Shown here one piece after another: positions 12,028 through 24,096 of a DNA stretch of 64,000 bases. Position 1 is the stretch's first letter; each line of letters begins with the position of its first letter. This stretch comes from Symsagittifera roscoffensis (taxonomy: Eukaryota > Xenacoelomorpha > Acoela > Convolutidae): assembly GCF_963678635.1 (NCBI RefSeq), contig NC_087067.1, positions 23,009,547-23,073,546 of the forward strand. Direction: 5' to 3'. The notes below the pieces were generated by a model. It ran no database searches. It worked only from the letters and a program-made list of their open reading frames with translations, and had not been told where the DNA came from. The translations under genes were made by a program, and so were the position numbers.

Positions 12028-15000
12028 TTTGTTTTGTTCTTCGTCATTTAACGTCAGCTCTTCTATTCATTTTTGCTTCTTGGAATTCTGCTGTTTTTAT
12101 TACTTCACATCTTCCTGTGACATGGGTTCTGCACTCCTAGACTCGGTGCCTTGCTGGACGTCCTGTGCTGCTCGTCCTCCATTACTTTTGATCCTCACGC
12201 CTCTGCTCACAACAGGGCAGGTGGTCCACAGTGGATTCGTCTTTTCTGCAGCAACTGTAAAGATGGCATTTTTCAAAACTTCCTTTAGCACTTCTTCTTT
12301 TTATCCGTCAATCTCAATTGCCCTCACAGCTCTCTTCACCGCCGTAGTCACTGCACTCCAATGGGATGCAAAAGCTCGCGTGAAACTTCCTATCACATGT
12401 CCAGCTTCAACGAGCTGTACAAACTGATATGTCGGCGTATGTTTTTTTCTTTTGGGCATTTTCCTAGATCCAAGTAATCATGTTAGCTCTGAACCTTGGC
12501 AATAATCATTTGTCATTTCCTGGATCATGTATTTCTTTTGTCTACCGGAAATCAGGAGTTTGCACATTATCTTTATCACATCTGAATCTTTCAGGCAATT
12601 CATTTTTCGCAACTCTTCTATGGTCGGACCTTTTTCTATATTGTTTTCTCCCATGTAAGTTTCCAGCCATCTGACTGCCATCATCTCTCTCACTTTTATC
12701 GATTCCTATTCGTTCCTAGTCCTCTTAGGAATTGCGGAAAATGTCTTGCAGAGCATTTCGTAAGATGCTTCTGACATCCCTGCATGTTTAACACATTTTG
12801 GCATGGAGAACGGCTGATCTAGTAAATTCTTTTCGTTTTTCACATCCAATGCCACAAAAAGCACTGGGTACTGGCTTCTGCATAGGAAAACCATAGGCTT
12901 CTGACACCAAAAGTTCTATGATACGCGTCAATTTGCCTGAGATTCATCTTCCGAGTTTCTTCTGCTCAGTTTGCACCTATCTACACGGATGGCAATCACC
13001 ACCTCATGCCTCTGTTCTAGAATCAATAGTGACTGTAAGGAACAGAAATTGGCGTAGAATCTTAGTGCTGACACCAATTTCAGTACTCTTTCCCCATGAA
13101 AACGTGCTATTAGCTCCGTTTCCTTCTTCGTCTTTATCGCGAGACTTCCGAACAATATCATCAATTGCTTATCAGCAATTGCAATTGCCCATTGCTTGTG
13201 AAAATATTCTTACTTGCGAGAGGTCCACCCGTGTGAAGTTTTGAGCTGCAGTTTTCCGCCAACCAACTATCAGATTCTACCCAGTGTTACGGTCCTCAAC
13301 CAGGCAATTCGACAGTTCTCAGGATCGCTTCTCAATGCTTCAATCATCAAGTTGTGCATCTTGTTAAAGCCACCGGGGTTGCGGTCAGCGCTTGATTTCC
13401 CCTCACCGTTTTCTGTGACTCGCAATATCTTGTCAGCGTTAGGACTCACCCACCAATATTGTTTCACTAATTCCCACAATAACATGAGGTTCGTTCTCAG
13501 AAGTTCATCTGAGTGTCCAAATTTGGATGCTACTCTGCTATCGGATTTTGATACCGAAGATGCTTTCACGTTTTCTTCCATTGCAAATCCAACTTAATTT
13601 GTTGACTTACTGTGGCTCTCAAATTGATATGCTGGACACCCAGATTTTATCTTTACTGCTTGCATATAAACAAAGTAGAAGAGATATGTTTTCAGTTTGG
13701 AAGGACTTATAAGACGTTCCAACAATTCCGACTCAGATTATAAAATTTCTCTCTAGTTGATCTACAGTAATCACTGAACTCAACAAGTTTTCCCTTAGTT
13801 TTTTTTCGTGAGACTGAGGTTATTGTTGGAGAATCTATAATCTCGCCAATTCTTCTCAAAAGCTCCATTTCTACTGATTCTTTCATGCTCACTAGCAGTG
13901 GTTTGCTTTGGTGTATGGCAACGAGTGCTTGGAGGAGCAATGTTCGTTTAAGCTCAGAGTCTTCTTTCAACAATTTTGCGCGTCTGATCAACTCTAACGC
14001 CGATACTTGTTCTAAGATGAGTCGCATAAAACGAAGAGCTTCTCGCCGCTCTGCCCACGTCACTGTTGCTAACCCCCAAATCGTCAATATGCAACCAGCG
14101 CTTGAAATAACATACCACTTTTTTTTTCTAACTGGGCTAAATTTTCCTTGACCAATTTTTGCGTCAAAACCTGCTTTTAGTGAAACCTAAGGATAGAAAT
14201 TTATCCATTAATTTGTTTTTTTTTATCAAACTGTTTGAATTTGATTTTTGATTGTTTTGTATGAGTAATTGTGATTAGTCCCACTTGTGGTTGGTCTGCG
14301 TTTAAGGTCGACTCGTACTTTTTCCAAATTCAACTAATTTTTAAAATCTCGGTTTTCTGTTTAAGAAGTGTCGGGTTTGACTGACCCATCAACTAAATAA
14401 CTAACCAAATTAATTTGTTGACTTACTGTGTTGACTCACTCGCAGTGGTTTGATTTGATGTATGGCATAGAGTGCTTGGAGGAGCAATGTTTGTTTGAGC
14501 TCAGAGTCCTCTTTCAACAATTTTGCGCGTCTGATCAACTCTGACGCCGATACTTGTTCTAATATGAGTCGTATAAAACGAAGAGCTTCTCGCAGCTCTG
14601 CCCACGCCACTGTTGCTAACCCCCAAATCATCAATATGCAACCAGCGCTTGAAATAATATAGCACTTTTTTTCTAACTGGGCTAAATTTTCCTGGACCAA
14701 TTTTTGCGTCAAAACCTGCCTTTAGCGAAACCTAAGGATAGAAATTTATCCATTAATTTGTTTTTTTTTTATCAAACCGTTTGAATTTGATTTTTGATTT
14801 ATTTGTATGCGTAATTGTGATTAGTCCCACTTGTGGTTGATCTGCGTTTAAGGTCGACTCGTACTTTTTCCAAATTCAACTAATTTTTAAAATCTCAGTT
14901 TTCTTTTTTAGAAGTGTCCGGTATGACTAACCCATCAACTAAATAACTAATCAAATTAATTTGTTGACTTACTGTGGCTCTTATGATTGATATTTTGGAC

Positions 15001-15379
15001 ACCCAGATTTTTTCTTTACTGCTTGCATATAAACAAAGTAGAAGAGATATGTTTTCAACTTGGAAGGACTTATAAGCCGTTCCAACAATTCCGACTCAGA
15101 TTATAAAACTTCTCTCTAGTTGATCTACAGTAATCACTGAACTCAACAAGTTTTCCCTTAGTTTTTTTTCGTGAGCCTGAGGTTATTGTTGGAGAATCCT
15201 ATAATCTCGCCAATTCTTCTCAAAAGCTCCATTTCTACTGATTCTTTCAAGCTCACTAGCAGTGGTTTGCTTTGGTGTATGGCAACGAGTGCTTGGAGGA
15301 GCAATGTTCGTTTGAGCTCAGAGTCTTCTTTCAACAATTTTGCGCGTCTGATCAAAATCAAGTGAAGCAGTGATCGCAA
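12028..15379 (-). pseudogene. Diverged copy of the unknown second-region module (minus strand, fossil)
   Basis: Several minus-strand open stretches match the main element's module at 47.1-49.6 kb. Examples are REALRFMRLILEQVSAL against RDALCFIRFMLEQIS, LLLQALVAIHQSKPLLVSM against LLLQAFLDIHQSKPMQVNM, SDELLRTNLMLLW against SDELLRTSLMVVW, DQPFSMPKCVKHAGMS against DQTFSVSKCVRLARMS, and MMAVRWLETYMGENN against MMAIRWLEAQLKENN. The order on the minus strand (15.4 to 12.0 kb) is the same as in the main copy. Protein similarity is around half of positions, so the two copies belong to clearly separated lineages. It is broken in many places. Its 5' portion is repeated in tandem (13.6-15.36 kb). Confidence 0.75.
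13600..15360 (-). repeat. Tandem partial repeats within the minus-strand module copy
   Basis: Three overlapping partial copies (about 13.6-14.42, 14.42-14.97 and 14.97-15.36 kb) share blocks such as AAATTAATTTGTTGACTTAC and the CTAAGGATAGAAATTTATCC flank. Two copies also share about 320 bp of non-coding sequence upstream of the coding stretch, including TAATTGTGATTAGTCCCACT. The copies are very similar, so the amplification is younger than the element itself. Confidence 0.75.
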
Positions 15380-17111
15380 ATCTCAATTAACAATTAAAAC
15401 AGAAAAGTCAGAGCACTCGAATTTTCAAGATTTGCCCGGGTCTTATATTCACACAATCGATATGATGCCAGATCGAAAAACAATCAAATTAAACCAATTT
15501 GAAAATCTTTATTTTGTGTTTCAACCTTTGCTCGTATTTTTTTCAAAGTAATACGCGGCGAAAGGATTTTCAAAAAATGATTGATCTCACAGGGACTAAG
15601 TTAACACATAATAAATAGGCAAAGGACAGAAACTTCATGGACAAAAAATTCTTAGAAAAAGCCTGATTTTATCAAAAGAAAAACTGTGTAAACACGCATT
15701 CAAGTAACAAGGTCATTTGAAATCAAGAAATCCCAAGGTCAAAAATCGGGTGCTTGAAGCGTAAAAAAAATACCACAGAGAGACTAACCGTATATCAGAG
15801 TAGCCCTCTAAGACAAATTCTGGAAAATTCTGGGCAAAAATTGAAAGATGGTAAAATAAAAAATTTTTCTCTGTATTCAATCCCCATCTTGCTCATTTAA
15901 CGATAGAAGAAAATTTTAGCTTTTTATGTACTAATAAAACGAACAAATGACAGGTCTGATTTCAGTTCAGACCTCATTAATCTGCCGCATACATGTTTAA
16001 TAAGGACACAAAAAGCGCGCAATAATTATCCCCATTTGGCCGAAAGAATTAATTTGACCCCATAAATTAGCAAAAATTGATCACAGGTAAATTATGTTAT
16101 AAAATTAAGCTCAAAATAGACACAAGTTTTTTTCAAAATCAAGTGAAGCAGTGATCACAAATCTCAGTTAACAATTAAAACAGAAAAGTCAGAGCACTCG
16201 AATTTTCAAGATTCGCCCGGGTCTTATATTCACACAATCGATATGATGCCAGAACGAAAAACAATCAAATTAAACCAATTTGAAAATCTTTATTTTGTGT
16301 TTCAACCTTTGCTCGTATTTTTTTTCTAAGTAATACGCGGCGAAAGGTTTTTCAAAAAATGATTGATCTCACAGGGACTAAGTTAACACATAATAAATAG
16401 GCAAAGGAAAGAAACTTCATGGACGAAAAATTCTTAGAAAAAGCCTGATTTTATCAAAAGAAAAACTGTGTAAAACACGCATTCAAGTAACAAGGTCATT
16501 TGAAATCAAGAAATCCCAAGGTCAAAAATCGGGTGCTTGAAGCGAAAAAAAAATACCCCTGAGAGACTAACCGTATATCAGAGTAGCCCTCTAAGAAAAA
16601 TTCTGAAAACGTTTGGGCAAAAACTGAAAGATTGTAAAATAAAAAAAAATTTTCTGTTTTCAATCCCCATCTTGCTCATTTAACTTTAAAAGAATATTTT
16701 AGCTTTTAATGTACTAATAAAACGAACAAATGACATGTCTGATTTTAGTTCGGACCTCATTAATCTGCCGCATACACGTTTAATAAGGACACAAGGAGCG
16801 CGCAATAATTATCCCAATTTGGCCGAAAGAATTAATTTGACCCCATAAATTAGCAAAAATTGATCACAGGTAAATTATGTTATAAAACTAAGCTCAAAAT
16901 AGACACAAGTTTCTTTCAGAAATGCTTTGTTAAAAAGTCATAAATTGATGAAAAAAGTCAAAAAATGGTAATGCAATTGAGCGCAAGACTTTTTTTTGTA
17001 CTTAACTTGGGTGAGGTTGTAGTCAAATGTAAGCGATTAGTAAACAATTTCTTGAAAGTTCAAAAAAAACTCAATTTGTTCTAAGTAGGTTTACGGCGTT
17101 TAGGTGTTAAA

Positions 17112-18078
17112 TTGTTTTCAAATATTTTCCTTGAAAAAAATTTCGATTCCTTTTTTTGTACTGGCGTATGAACTGTTCCGGCAACCATTGGTGGATCTTG
17201 TTGTGTTTTTCCTCTGACATCAAATCGGAACTTTGATAGAATGTCGTGTTAATATAGACGCAATGGGTGAGTTTATACGATCCAGGTGATTCGACCGTGA
17301 CTGAACACAGCTTTTCAATTCAGCAAATTGATTTTGATACACATATCTTAGGTTCCATTATGTTCTCCAATGGTTGCCATTAGCTTCTATCAACCTCCTA
17401 AGGAGTGAACAGAAAATTCAAACTGGACTCCTTGATTAGTGCTGTATCCTACCAGAGAAGTTCCAGAATAATTTGTCGTACTGCGAAACCTCGCTCTCCG
17501 TGAATTTGGGAAGGATGAGTCTGAGCGCAATGCCAACTGCAGTTGGTCATTTTCTTCCATCTTTTTCAGTGATAGCAATAAATTTTGCTCTGGATATGAA
17601 AAAAAAACTAAAACTTGAGGATTCGAGTAGTTCAAATTTTTCGATAAGATTAAGGAGCCTTGAAATCGATTAAAAAAATAAGAAAAAACTGAAGAAACTT
17701 GGAAAAAAATTGTGCAAACTGGCTCTTGAAGCAATGGGAAAAAATACTATTGCTGTGTATGCTCCAAAATGTTTTAAAGACTGACTTAATTTTTTTTTGC
17801 GGATTTGGGAAAAATATTTTAACAGTTTACGGGTGTTTTGATAACAGTTTTCAATAGTGAATTTTCAAAAACGGCAAAATCACCTGTTGAGCAGCAGGCC
17901 TTAAACCGCCTTTGTTTTCGCTAATGTCTTTGAATTTTATGTTTATAAGCTTTAACCTCCGCTTGAGATCTGCATGGGAAAAAACTTTAGTTGTGTCTGG
18001 GGTTTTTGCAGTGATGCAACGTTTGCTCGTGTTTTTCTGTGTCTCATTAAGCTGATAGCTGGCGCTTGTATGGGACAA
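17112..18078 (-). pseudogene. Exon-like stretches of an unidentified gene, unit 2 of the 2.14-kb array
   Basis: Three minus-strand open stretches appear in order. The first (about 18078-17880) contains KVFSHADLKRRLKLINI and reaches a CAACAG|GTGATT donor-like site. The second (about 17660-17395) contains LKKMEENDQLQLALRSDSS and GTSLVGYSTNQG. The third (about 17294-17112) has CTGTGTTCAG acceptor-like sequence upstream, contains SPGSYKLTHCVYINTTFYQ and ends KYLKTI followed by a stop. Sense is better than expected for random AT-rich DNA, and the stretches are conserved in the next unit. Exon phases do not join cleanly, so the copy is probably decayed or mis-spliced. The product is unknown. It may be host sequence captured between LTRs or an extra gene of the element lineage. 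Confidence 0.4.
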
Positions 18079-19255
18079 CTTTATGTAGGTTGCTTAAAAA
18101 AAACAGGGTTTAATTAAAAAAAAAACATCAAACGTGTAACGTTTTCTCAATTGCAGAGAGTTAAAATCATGCGAAATGAAAAACTTTTTGTTAAAGAAAC
18201 ACTCGAGTCCTCAGATAATTTTTTGAGAAAACGAATTTTTAAAATAGCTGTAATTACGTGTTGCTAGCACTTAGTCAAAATCAAGTGAAGCAGTGATCAC
18301 AAATCTCAATTAACAATTAAAACAGAAAAGTCAGAGCACTCGAACTTTCAAAATTTGCCGGGGTCTTATATTCACACAATCGATATGGTGCCAGATCGAA
18401 AAACAATCAAATTAAACAATTTGAAAATCTTAGAAATTTTGTGAATCAACCTTTGCTCGTACTTTTTTTCTAAGTAATACGCGGCAAAAAGATTTTCAAA
18501 AAATGATTGATCTCACAGGGACTAAGTTAACCCATAATAAATAGGCAAAGGACAGAAACTTCATGGACGAAAAAATCTTAGAAAAAGCCTGATTTTATCA
18601 AAAGAAAAAAACTGTGTAAAACACACATTCAAGTAACAAGGTCATTTGAAATCAAAAAATCCCATTGTCAAAAATCGGGTGCTTGAAGCGAAAAAAAAAT
18701 ACCCCTGAGAGACTAACCGTATATCAGAGTAGCCCTCTAAGAAAAATTCTGAAAACGTTTGGGCAAAAACTGAAAGATTGTAAAATAAAAAAAAATTCTC
18801 TGTTTTCAATCCCCATCTTGCTCATTTAACTTTAAAAGAATATTTTAGCTTTTAATGTACTAATAAAACGAACAAATGACATGTCTGATTTTAGTTCGGA
18901 CCTCATTAATCTGCCGCATACACGTTTAATAAGGACACAAGGAGCGCGCAATAATTATCCCAATTTGGCCGAAAGAATTAATTTGACCCCATAAATTAGC
19001 AAAAATTGATCACAGGTAAATTATGTTATAAGATTAAGCTCAAAACAGGCACATGTTTCTTTCAGAAATCCTTTGTTAAAAAAACATAAATTGATGAAAA
19101 AAGACAAAAAATGGTAATACAATTGAGCGCAAGACTTTTTTTTGTACTTAACTTGGGTGAGAATTGTAGTCAATTGTAAGCAATTAGTAAACAATTTCTT
19201 GAACGTTCAATAAAAAAACTCATTTTGTTGTAAGTATATTTTTTGCGTTTAGGTG

Positions 19256-20194
19256 TTAAATTGTTTTCAAATATTTTCCTCGAAAAAAGTTCAATTCCCT
19301 TTTTTGTACTGGCGTATGAACTGTTCCGGCAACCGTTGGTGGATCTTGTTGTGTTTTTTCCTCTGATATCAATTCGGATCTTTGATAAAATGTCGTGTTA
19401 ATATAGACGCAATGTGTGAGTTTATACGATCCAGGTGATTCGAAAAACCGTGACTGAACACAGCTTTTCATTCAGCAAATTGATTTTGATACGCATAAAT
19501 TAGGTTCCATTATGTTCTCCAATGGTTGCCATTAGCTTCTATCAACCTCCCAAGGAGCGAACAGAAATTTTCAAGCTGGACTCCTTGATTAGTGCTGTAT
19601 CCTACCAGAGAAGTTCCAGAATCATTTGTCGTACTGCGAAACCTCGCTGTCCGTGAATTTGGGAAGGATGAGTCTGAGCGCAATGCCAACTGCAGTTGGT
19701 CATTTTCTTCCATCTTTTTCAGTGATAGCAATAAGTTTTGCTCCGGATATGAAAAAAAAATCGAGGCTTTGAGTAGTTCAAATTTTCCGATAAGATTAAG
19801 GAGCCTTGAAAGCGATATAAAAAAATTTAAGGAAAAACTTAAGAAACTTGGAAAAAATAAGTGCAAACTGGCTCTTGAAGCAATGGGAAAAAATATATTG
19901 CTGTGTATGCTCCAACATATTTTAAAGATTGACATATTTTTTTTGCGGATTTGCGAAAATTATTTTAACAGCTTACGGGTGTTTTGATAACAGTTTTCAA
20001 TAGTCAATTATCAAAAACGGCGAAATCACCTGCCGTGCAGCAAGCCTTAGGCTGCCTTTGTTTTCGCTCATGTCTTTGATTTTTATGTTTATAAGCTTTA
20101 ATCGCCGCTTGAGATCTGCATGGGAAAAAACTTTAGTTGTCTGGGGTTTTTGCACTGATGCAACGTTTGCTCGTGTTTTTCTGTGTCTCATCAA
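19256..20194 (-). pseudogene. Exon-like stretches of the same unidentified gene, unit 3 of the array
   Basis: This is the second copy of the stretches at 17112-18078: KVFSHADLKRRLKLINI near 20150-20100, LKKMEENDQLQLALRSDSS with GTSLVGYSTNQG near 19730-19590, and SPGSYKLTHCVYINTTFYQ near 19440-19380. The last stretch diverges from its partner after SEE by a reading-frame change (EEKTQQDPP against EEKHNKIHQW), yet both end in KYLKTI. At least one of the two copies is therefore broken. Confidence 0.4.
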
Positions 20195-20490
20195 GCTGAT
20201 AGCTGGCGTTTGTATGGGACAACTTTATGTAGGTTGCTTAAAAAAAACAGGGTATAATTAAAAAAAACATCAAACGTATAACGTTTTCTCAATTGCAGAG
20301 AGTTAAAATCATGCGAAATGAAAAACTTTTTGTTAAAGAAACACTCGATTCCTCAGATAATTTTTTAAGAAAACGAATTTTTAAAATAGCTGTAATTACG
20401 TGTTCCCAGCACTTAATCAAAATCAAGTGAAGCAGTGATCGCAAATCTCAATTAACAATTAAAACAGAAAAGTCAGAGCGCTCGAACTTT

Positions 20491-23400
20491 CAAATTTTTT
20501 AAACCTTTGATTTTTAACGTTTGCTTTTTTTGTTGATTTTTCCCAAAATGTTGCGCGTTGAAAAGCTTTTAAAACAATTTGATTGCACTCAAAAGGACTA
20601 AGTTGACCCGTAGTAGAAGGGCAAAAACTTCATGGACGAAAACTGTTTAAAAAAATCATTCTTTTTTTTATTAGAAGAAAAAACTCTGTCAAACACGCTT
20701 TTGAATAACAGCGTCACTTGAAACCAAGATATCCTTCGTGTGCTTAAGGCAAAACAAAAGTACCCTCCGAGTCCTTCCTTTTCCGATCTTTAGGCTTCTA
20801 GTTCTATCCACGGAAAGCTATTCGAAATGCTACTCAAAAACCGTTCTAGCAACCTTGCACGTTATGCTAGCAGGCTTCTAACGCAAAATTTTTTATCGCT
20901 CTAACTCTAAAATATCAAAAATTTGATCCTCGAATCATATTGACTACATTTGGAAAAATACAAAAGTTTTGATCGAACAAATTTATTTTCGCCAACTTCT
21001 ACTAAGTCCTTTTCCGCGATGTGTCTTTTGTTAGTGGGCTTTGACTACGAAGTAGCTCACTGCGCAGAAACCTCTTGCTGTTCGAAAAACTCAGATATCT
21101 CAAACTTCTGGGGTTAACAGTTTGGTCGAAAATTAGTATTTTTTGACAAAATTGGGGTGTTTCTTTGGTCTAAATGAGAGATAAGTAAAATTTAATAAGG
21201 ATAATAACATATACGTAGTCGTTAATCAGTATTACTATACCCTCCTTTGCATCCAAAATACCCGAATTAAGACCCTTAACTCGGAAATTCGCAACCGATT
21301 GGAGGGTGCAATTGTACCGCGCCAATGTGCCCCCACCACTTGAGTTTTAGTGAAATAGTACCCGAAGGATATTGAAATTGTGTTAACGATACCCAACTGT
21401 CGTTGTGGATGTTGTCCTTGTTGCCCCTTGTTGAGCCTGGAACACGTCTGTCAGCTTGTCAGCTTGCTACTCTACTCTCCGGCCATCGGCAAACTATCAT
21501 TATCGTTCTTAAATACTCAAACAACACTCAAGGGAGGATTCTCAACCCACCACCAAAACACTCGATCTTTCGATCAGAAAATTTTGAAATCAATCTGAAA
21601 CAATAACAAATAGGAAGGTCAGATCACATACCGTCCAGAATTATTATAAACTGTCATTTTATAATTTTTAATGTTTTTAGTCTTTTTTGGTTTTTTTGTT
21701 TTTGTACTTTTATGTTTTCAAGCAAATTTAATTTTGGCTGTTTTTGTTTGGTTTTACGCTTTCTTTTTAATTGTTTTTGGTAAGAGGGTCTTGAGATAAG
21801 CGGGCTCTAGACTTTCCACCCAACCTTCCGGCCCCCGGAATTATCGGTATTAACTAAGTTAAAAAACTAAAAAGTACCAGACGGCGGTTCGGTACCTTCC
21901 GCCTAATACAAAAAAGGATATTAAGGCCTCTAGCTCGGGCATACGCCCGGAGCGGAGAGTTCGTCGCTGAAACGTTGCTGATCATGGTTGTCTCTGCCTT
22001 TAACAGGCCCACCCAGGAGCGCCATAAAATTGGCTATGAAACATTCGCCCAAATACTATTTAGTGATGGAGCTTAGAAAGAGCACTATTGACAACTGGCC
22101 GGCATCAACTACCTTAATTCTACCCGTTTTTCACCGTCTATACCTAGCCAGTTGATTTTCTGAACTCTCTAGGGCTAAGTAAAAGTTACCAACTTTAGGC
22201 CATCAGTCAAACGACTTTTGATCAGCTTCCGTTTGCATGCGAAGACAATCACATAGCTGGGTCTCGGATCCCCAGACTACGTGATTATCATTGACAACAC
22301 GGCTCGGATATCGTATTTTAGTATGTTGTTAGTAGCAGTTATGTACTAAGTCCATCGGAGGTGGATTGACCCTTTCCTCTTTCTAGCTACTCATGCTCTG
22401 AAATACAATTTAAAGTCGGAGTAAACTCAGCTATTCAGGCCATCACAGCAGCTAAGATGTGTCTATTATAGTCCACTAAGTCTCTGGACACCGGGCCTTC
22501 AATTCCACTCTTTCCTCAGAGATAACACTCTTATCTCCTTGATCTCGCGGCACGGGAGGGTACTGATCCGCCCCAGATGTCCCACTGGACCTTCCTTCCG
22601 TATGGTTTCTTCAAGGTAAGCGCCTTATCCAACTGATTTTTTTCTTGCTTATTCGGTTGTCTGTTTTTTTTCTGTTTTTTTTTTTGCCAAATTTGGCCGT
22701 TTTTGCATTTGTCAGAAAACAATTCCAGAATATTCTGACCCCTAGCTCGGGTCACATACATGAGACTACAAACCGTGTTACAGCTTAAAGGTTACTACCA
22801 AAATAACCCACCCAAACTCTAGAAATAAAAACGACCCCATGGTCAGGTCTCAAAATACCTAAAACACGCGAACGCCATTAAAAACAGGGTCGGAACCTTA
22901 AGTATACCGTTAGTTTTTATTGAACAGTGGACCTTCGATCCATGTCAGATGGATCAACCTAAAATCTCTCACTAACTCACCATAATCACATAAAAACACA
23001 CTCAAGAAATTTAAATTAGGTACTCATATACCGACACGACCTCTAGAAATGAATAACTAAATCGTAAAGCAACTCTAGAAAAATTTTAAGGTAATAAAAT
23101 CTGATTCAAGAAGTTTTGATTTAATAAGTTTTCAGTCCAGATTAAATTTTTCTATCTGGACCATTGGGCAGCGTCAGCTGTCCAAATTCCCACTCAAGGT
23201 TCACTCAGGTACAATTGACCGTTTTTCTTTCTCTATTCCTGCAATTTTGTCTTCCTATCAGGAACAAGATAGCTCTACTCGTGTCGTATAATTCCAGTAA
23301 ATTTGTGAATAGCAATTTTACTCTAGTATTTTCCAGCTTTTCCTCGATTTTCACTCGAATCTTCTGATGTATTTTCTCGTATTTTCAGCTGTCGCGAGAA

Positions 23401-23510
23401 ACGAGCATGACAGGCTCAATTCAATGATTTGAAAAATTACTTTTCCCCCAAAAATCAAAATTAAACGATCAGCTCAAGGTCAAGCTTTCAAGAGTGTGAC
23501 CGACCCACTG
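20491..23510 (-). mobile_element. LTR and leader of the minus-strand giant-element copy (fossil)
   Basis: Read on the minus strand from 23510, this has an LTR start of the TGTGCCATT class (diverged), a TCTCGCGACAGCTGAAAAT block, and CTGGGGATCCGAGACCCAGC near 22275. A GGCGCTCCTGGGTGGGC block lies near 22010, followed by a TATTTAAG box (21508-21515) and a conserved GCGAATTTCCGAGTTAAGGG tail near 21280. Then comes leader sequence resembling 25.9-26.2 kb of the main element. The same order of landmarks occurs on the + strand at 24.1-25.8 kb, and the first 0.75 kb also matches 53.88-54.7 kb. The LTR part is about 2.3 kb. It is old and broken. Confidence 0.75.
21500..21525 (-). promoter_or_regulatory. 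TATA-like box of the minus-strand LTR
   Basis: Minus strand GTTTGAGTATTTAAGAACG (TATTTAAG at 21515-21508). The same box with the same flanks occurs in the main element's 5' LTR at 25533-25540, so it is conserved between two diverged LTR lineages. It fits the core promoter at the U3/R boundary. Confidence 0.55.
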
Positions 23511-23664
23511 GAACAAATGCCAAGAAACTGATGACTGGATCAACAATTTATCTTCAAGCAAACTAGGTCTTAAAGTGGCCTGTGGCCAACTTGGAATCGC
23601 TGCAGCGTTACTACGCTTGGAGCCAAAATATCTTTACCATACTTATGTGTTTGTGGGGCTCGGG
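23505..23664 (+). other. Exon-like open stretch between two elements
   Basis: A 53-codon + frame with gene-like composition includes HWNKCQETDDWINNL and ACGQLGIAAALLRLEPKYL and ends GLGLKL before TAG. It lies in the short stretch (23.51-24.09 kb) that matches neither flanking LTR, so it may be surviving host sequence. No family is recognised. Confidence 0.3.
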
Positions 23665-23679
23665 CTAAAGTTATAGGAA

Positions 23680-23852
23680 TTCACGTGTTGTCCTATGCTA
23701 AAAGCAGCAGTAGACATACCAGAAATCGACTCGGAAATGAAACTATCAAAAGCGCGTTCGCACAAGCAGATATTCCTCTTCTTTGAACCCTTTAGACACT
23801 CTCGAGACGATGGCAAAATACCGGAAGGTAAACGCTCATTCAGTGACTTAGT
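23680..23852 (+). other. Exon-like open stretch ending in a strong donor
   Basis: The + frame MLKAAVDIPEIDSEMKLSK (ATG 23695), then IFLFFEPFRHSRDD and PEGKRSFSDLV, runs into GTG|GTAAGT at 23852/23853, a textbook splice donor. Together with the stretch just upstream it suggests remains of a host gene in the 590-bp island between two LTR elements. Product unknown. Confidence 0.3.
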
Positions 23853-24096
23853 GGTAAGTGCCTCACCTGAGACTTCACTTGTGTGAACAGATTAGCCGTT
23901 TCGAACATCGGTCGAGGGTTGATTGCAGGGCCAACCATCGCCACCAAAGTGGAAGAAACGAAGACAGGGAACTACGAGCACCTAACCACCAACAGTTTTT
24001 TAACGGTAAATAAATACATATTTTTTGAAATCCTGAACAATTAATCCTATCTAGAATAAAATTGCGTAAATCTTTGCTTAACTTACAGTTTACACA

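Larger units (their letters stand above)
15354..20490. repeat. Tandem array of 2.14-kb units (one partial, two full, one stub)
   Basis: Every unit begins with TCAAAATCAAGTGAAGCAGT at about 15354 (partial, 780 bp), 16134, 18275 and 20417 (short stub). The full units are 2141 and 2143 bp long and match closely. Each has a first part of about 780 bp with no coding signal and a second part of about 1.36 kb with three exon-like open stretches on the minus strand. The array lies inside the span bracketed by LTR sequence of the minus-strand element. Confidence 0.9.

Noticed and set aside
12029-13597. Plus-strand frames (12029-12427, 12918-13244, 13214-13597)
   Set aside because: Antisense to the minus-strand module, which is supported by similarity to the main element.
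22531-22761. 76-codon minus-strand frame in the inverted LTR
   Set aside because: Lies in the LTR, A-rich low-complexity translation (KKQKKNRQPNKQEKNQ).
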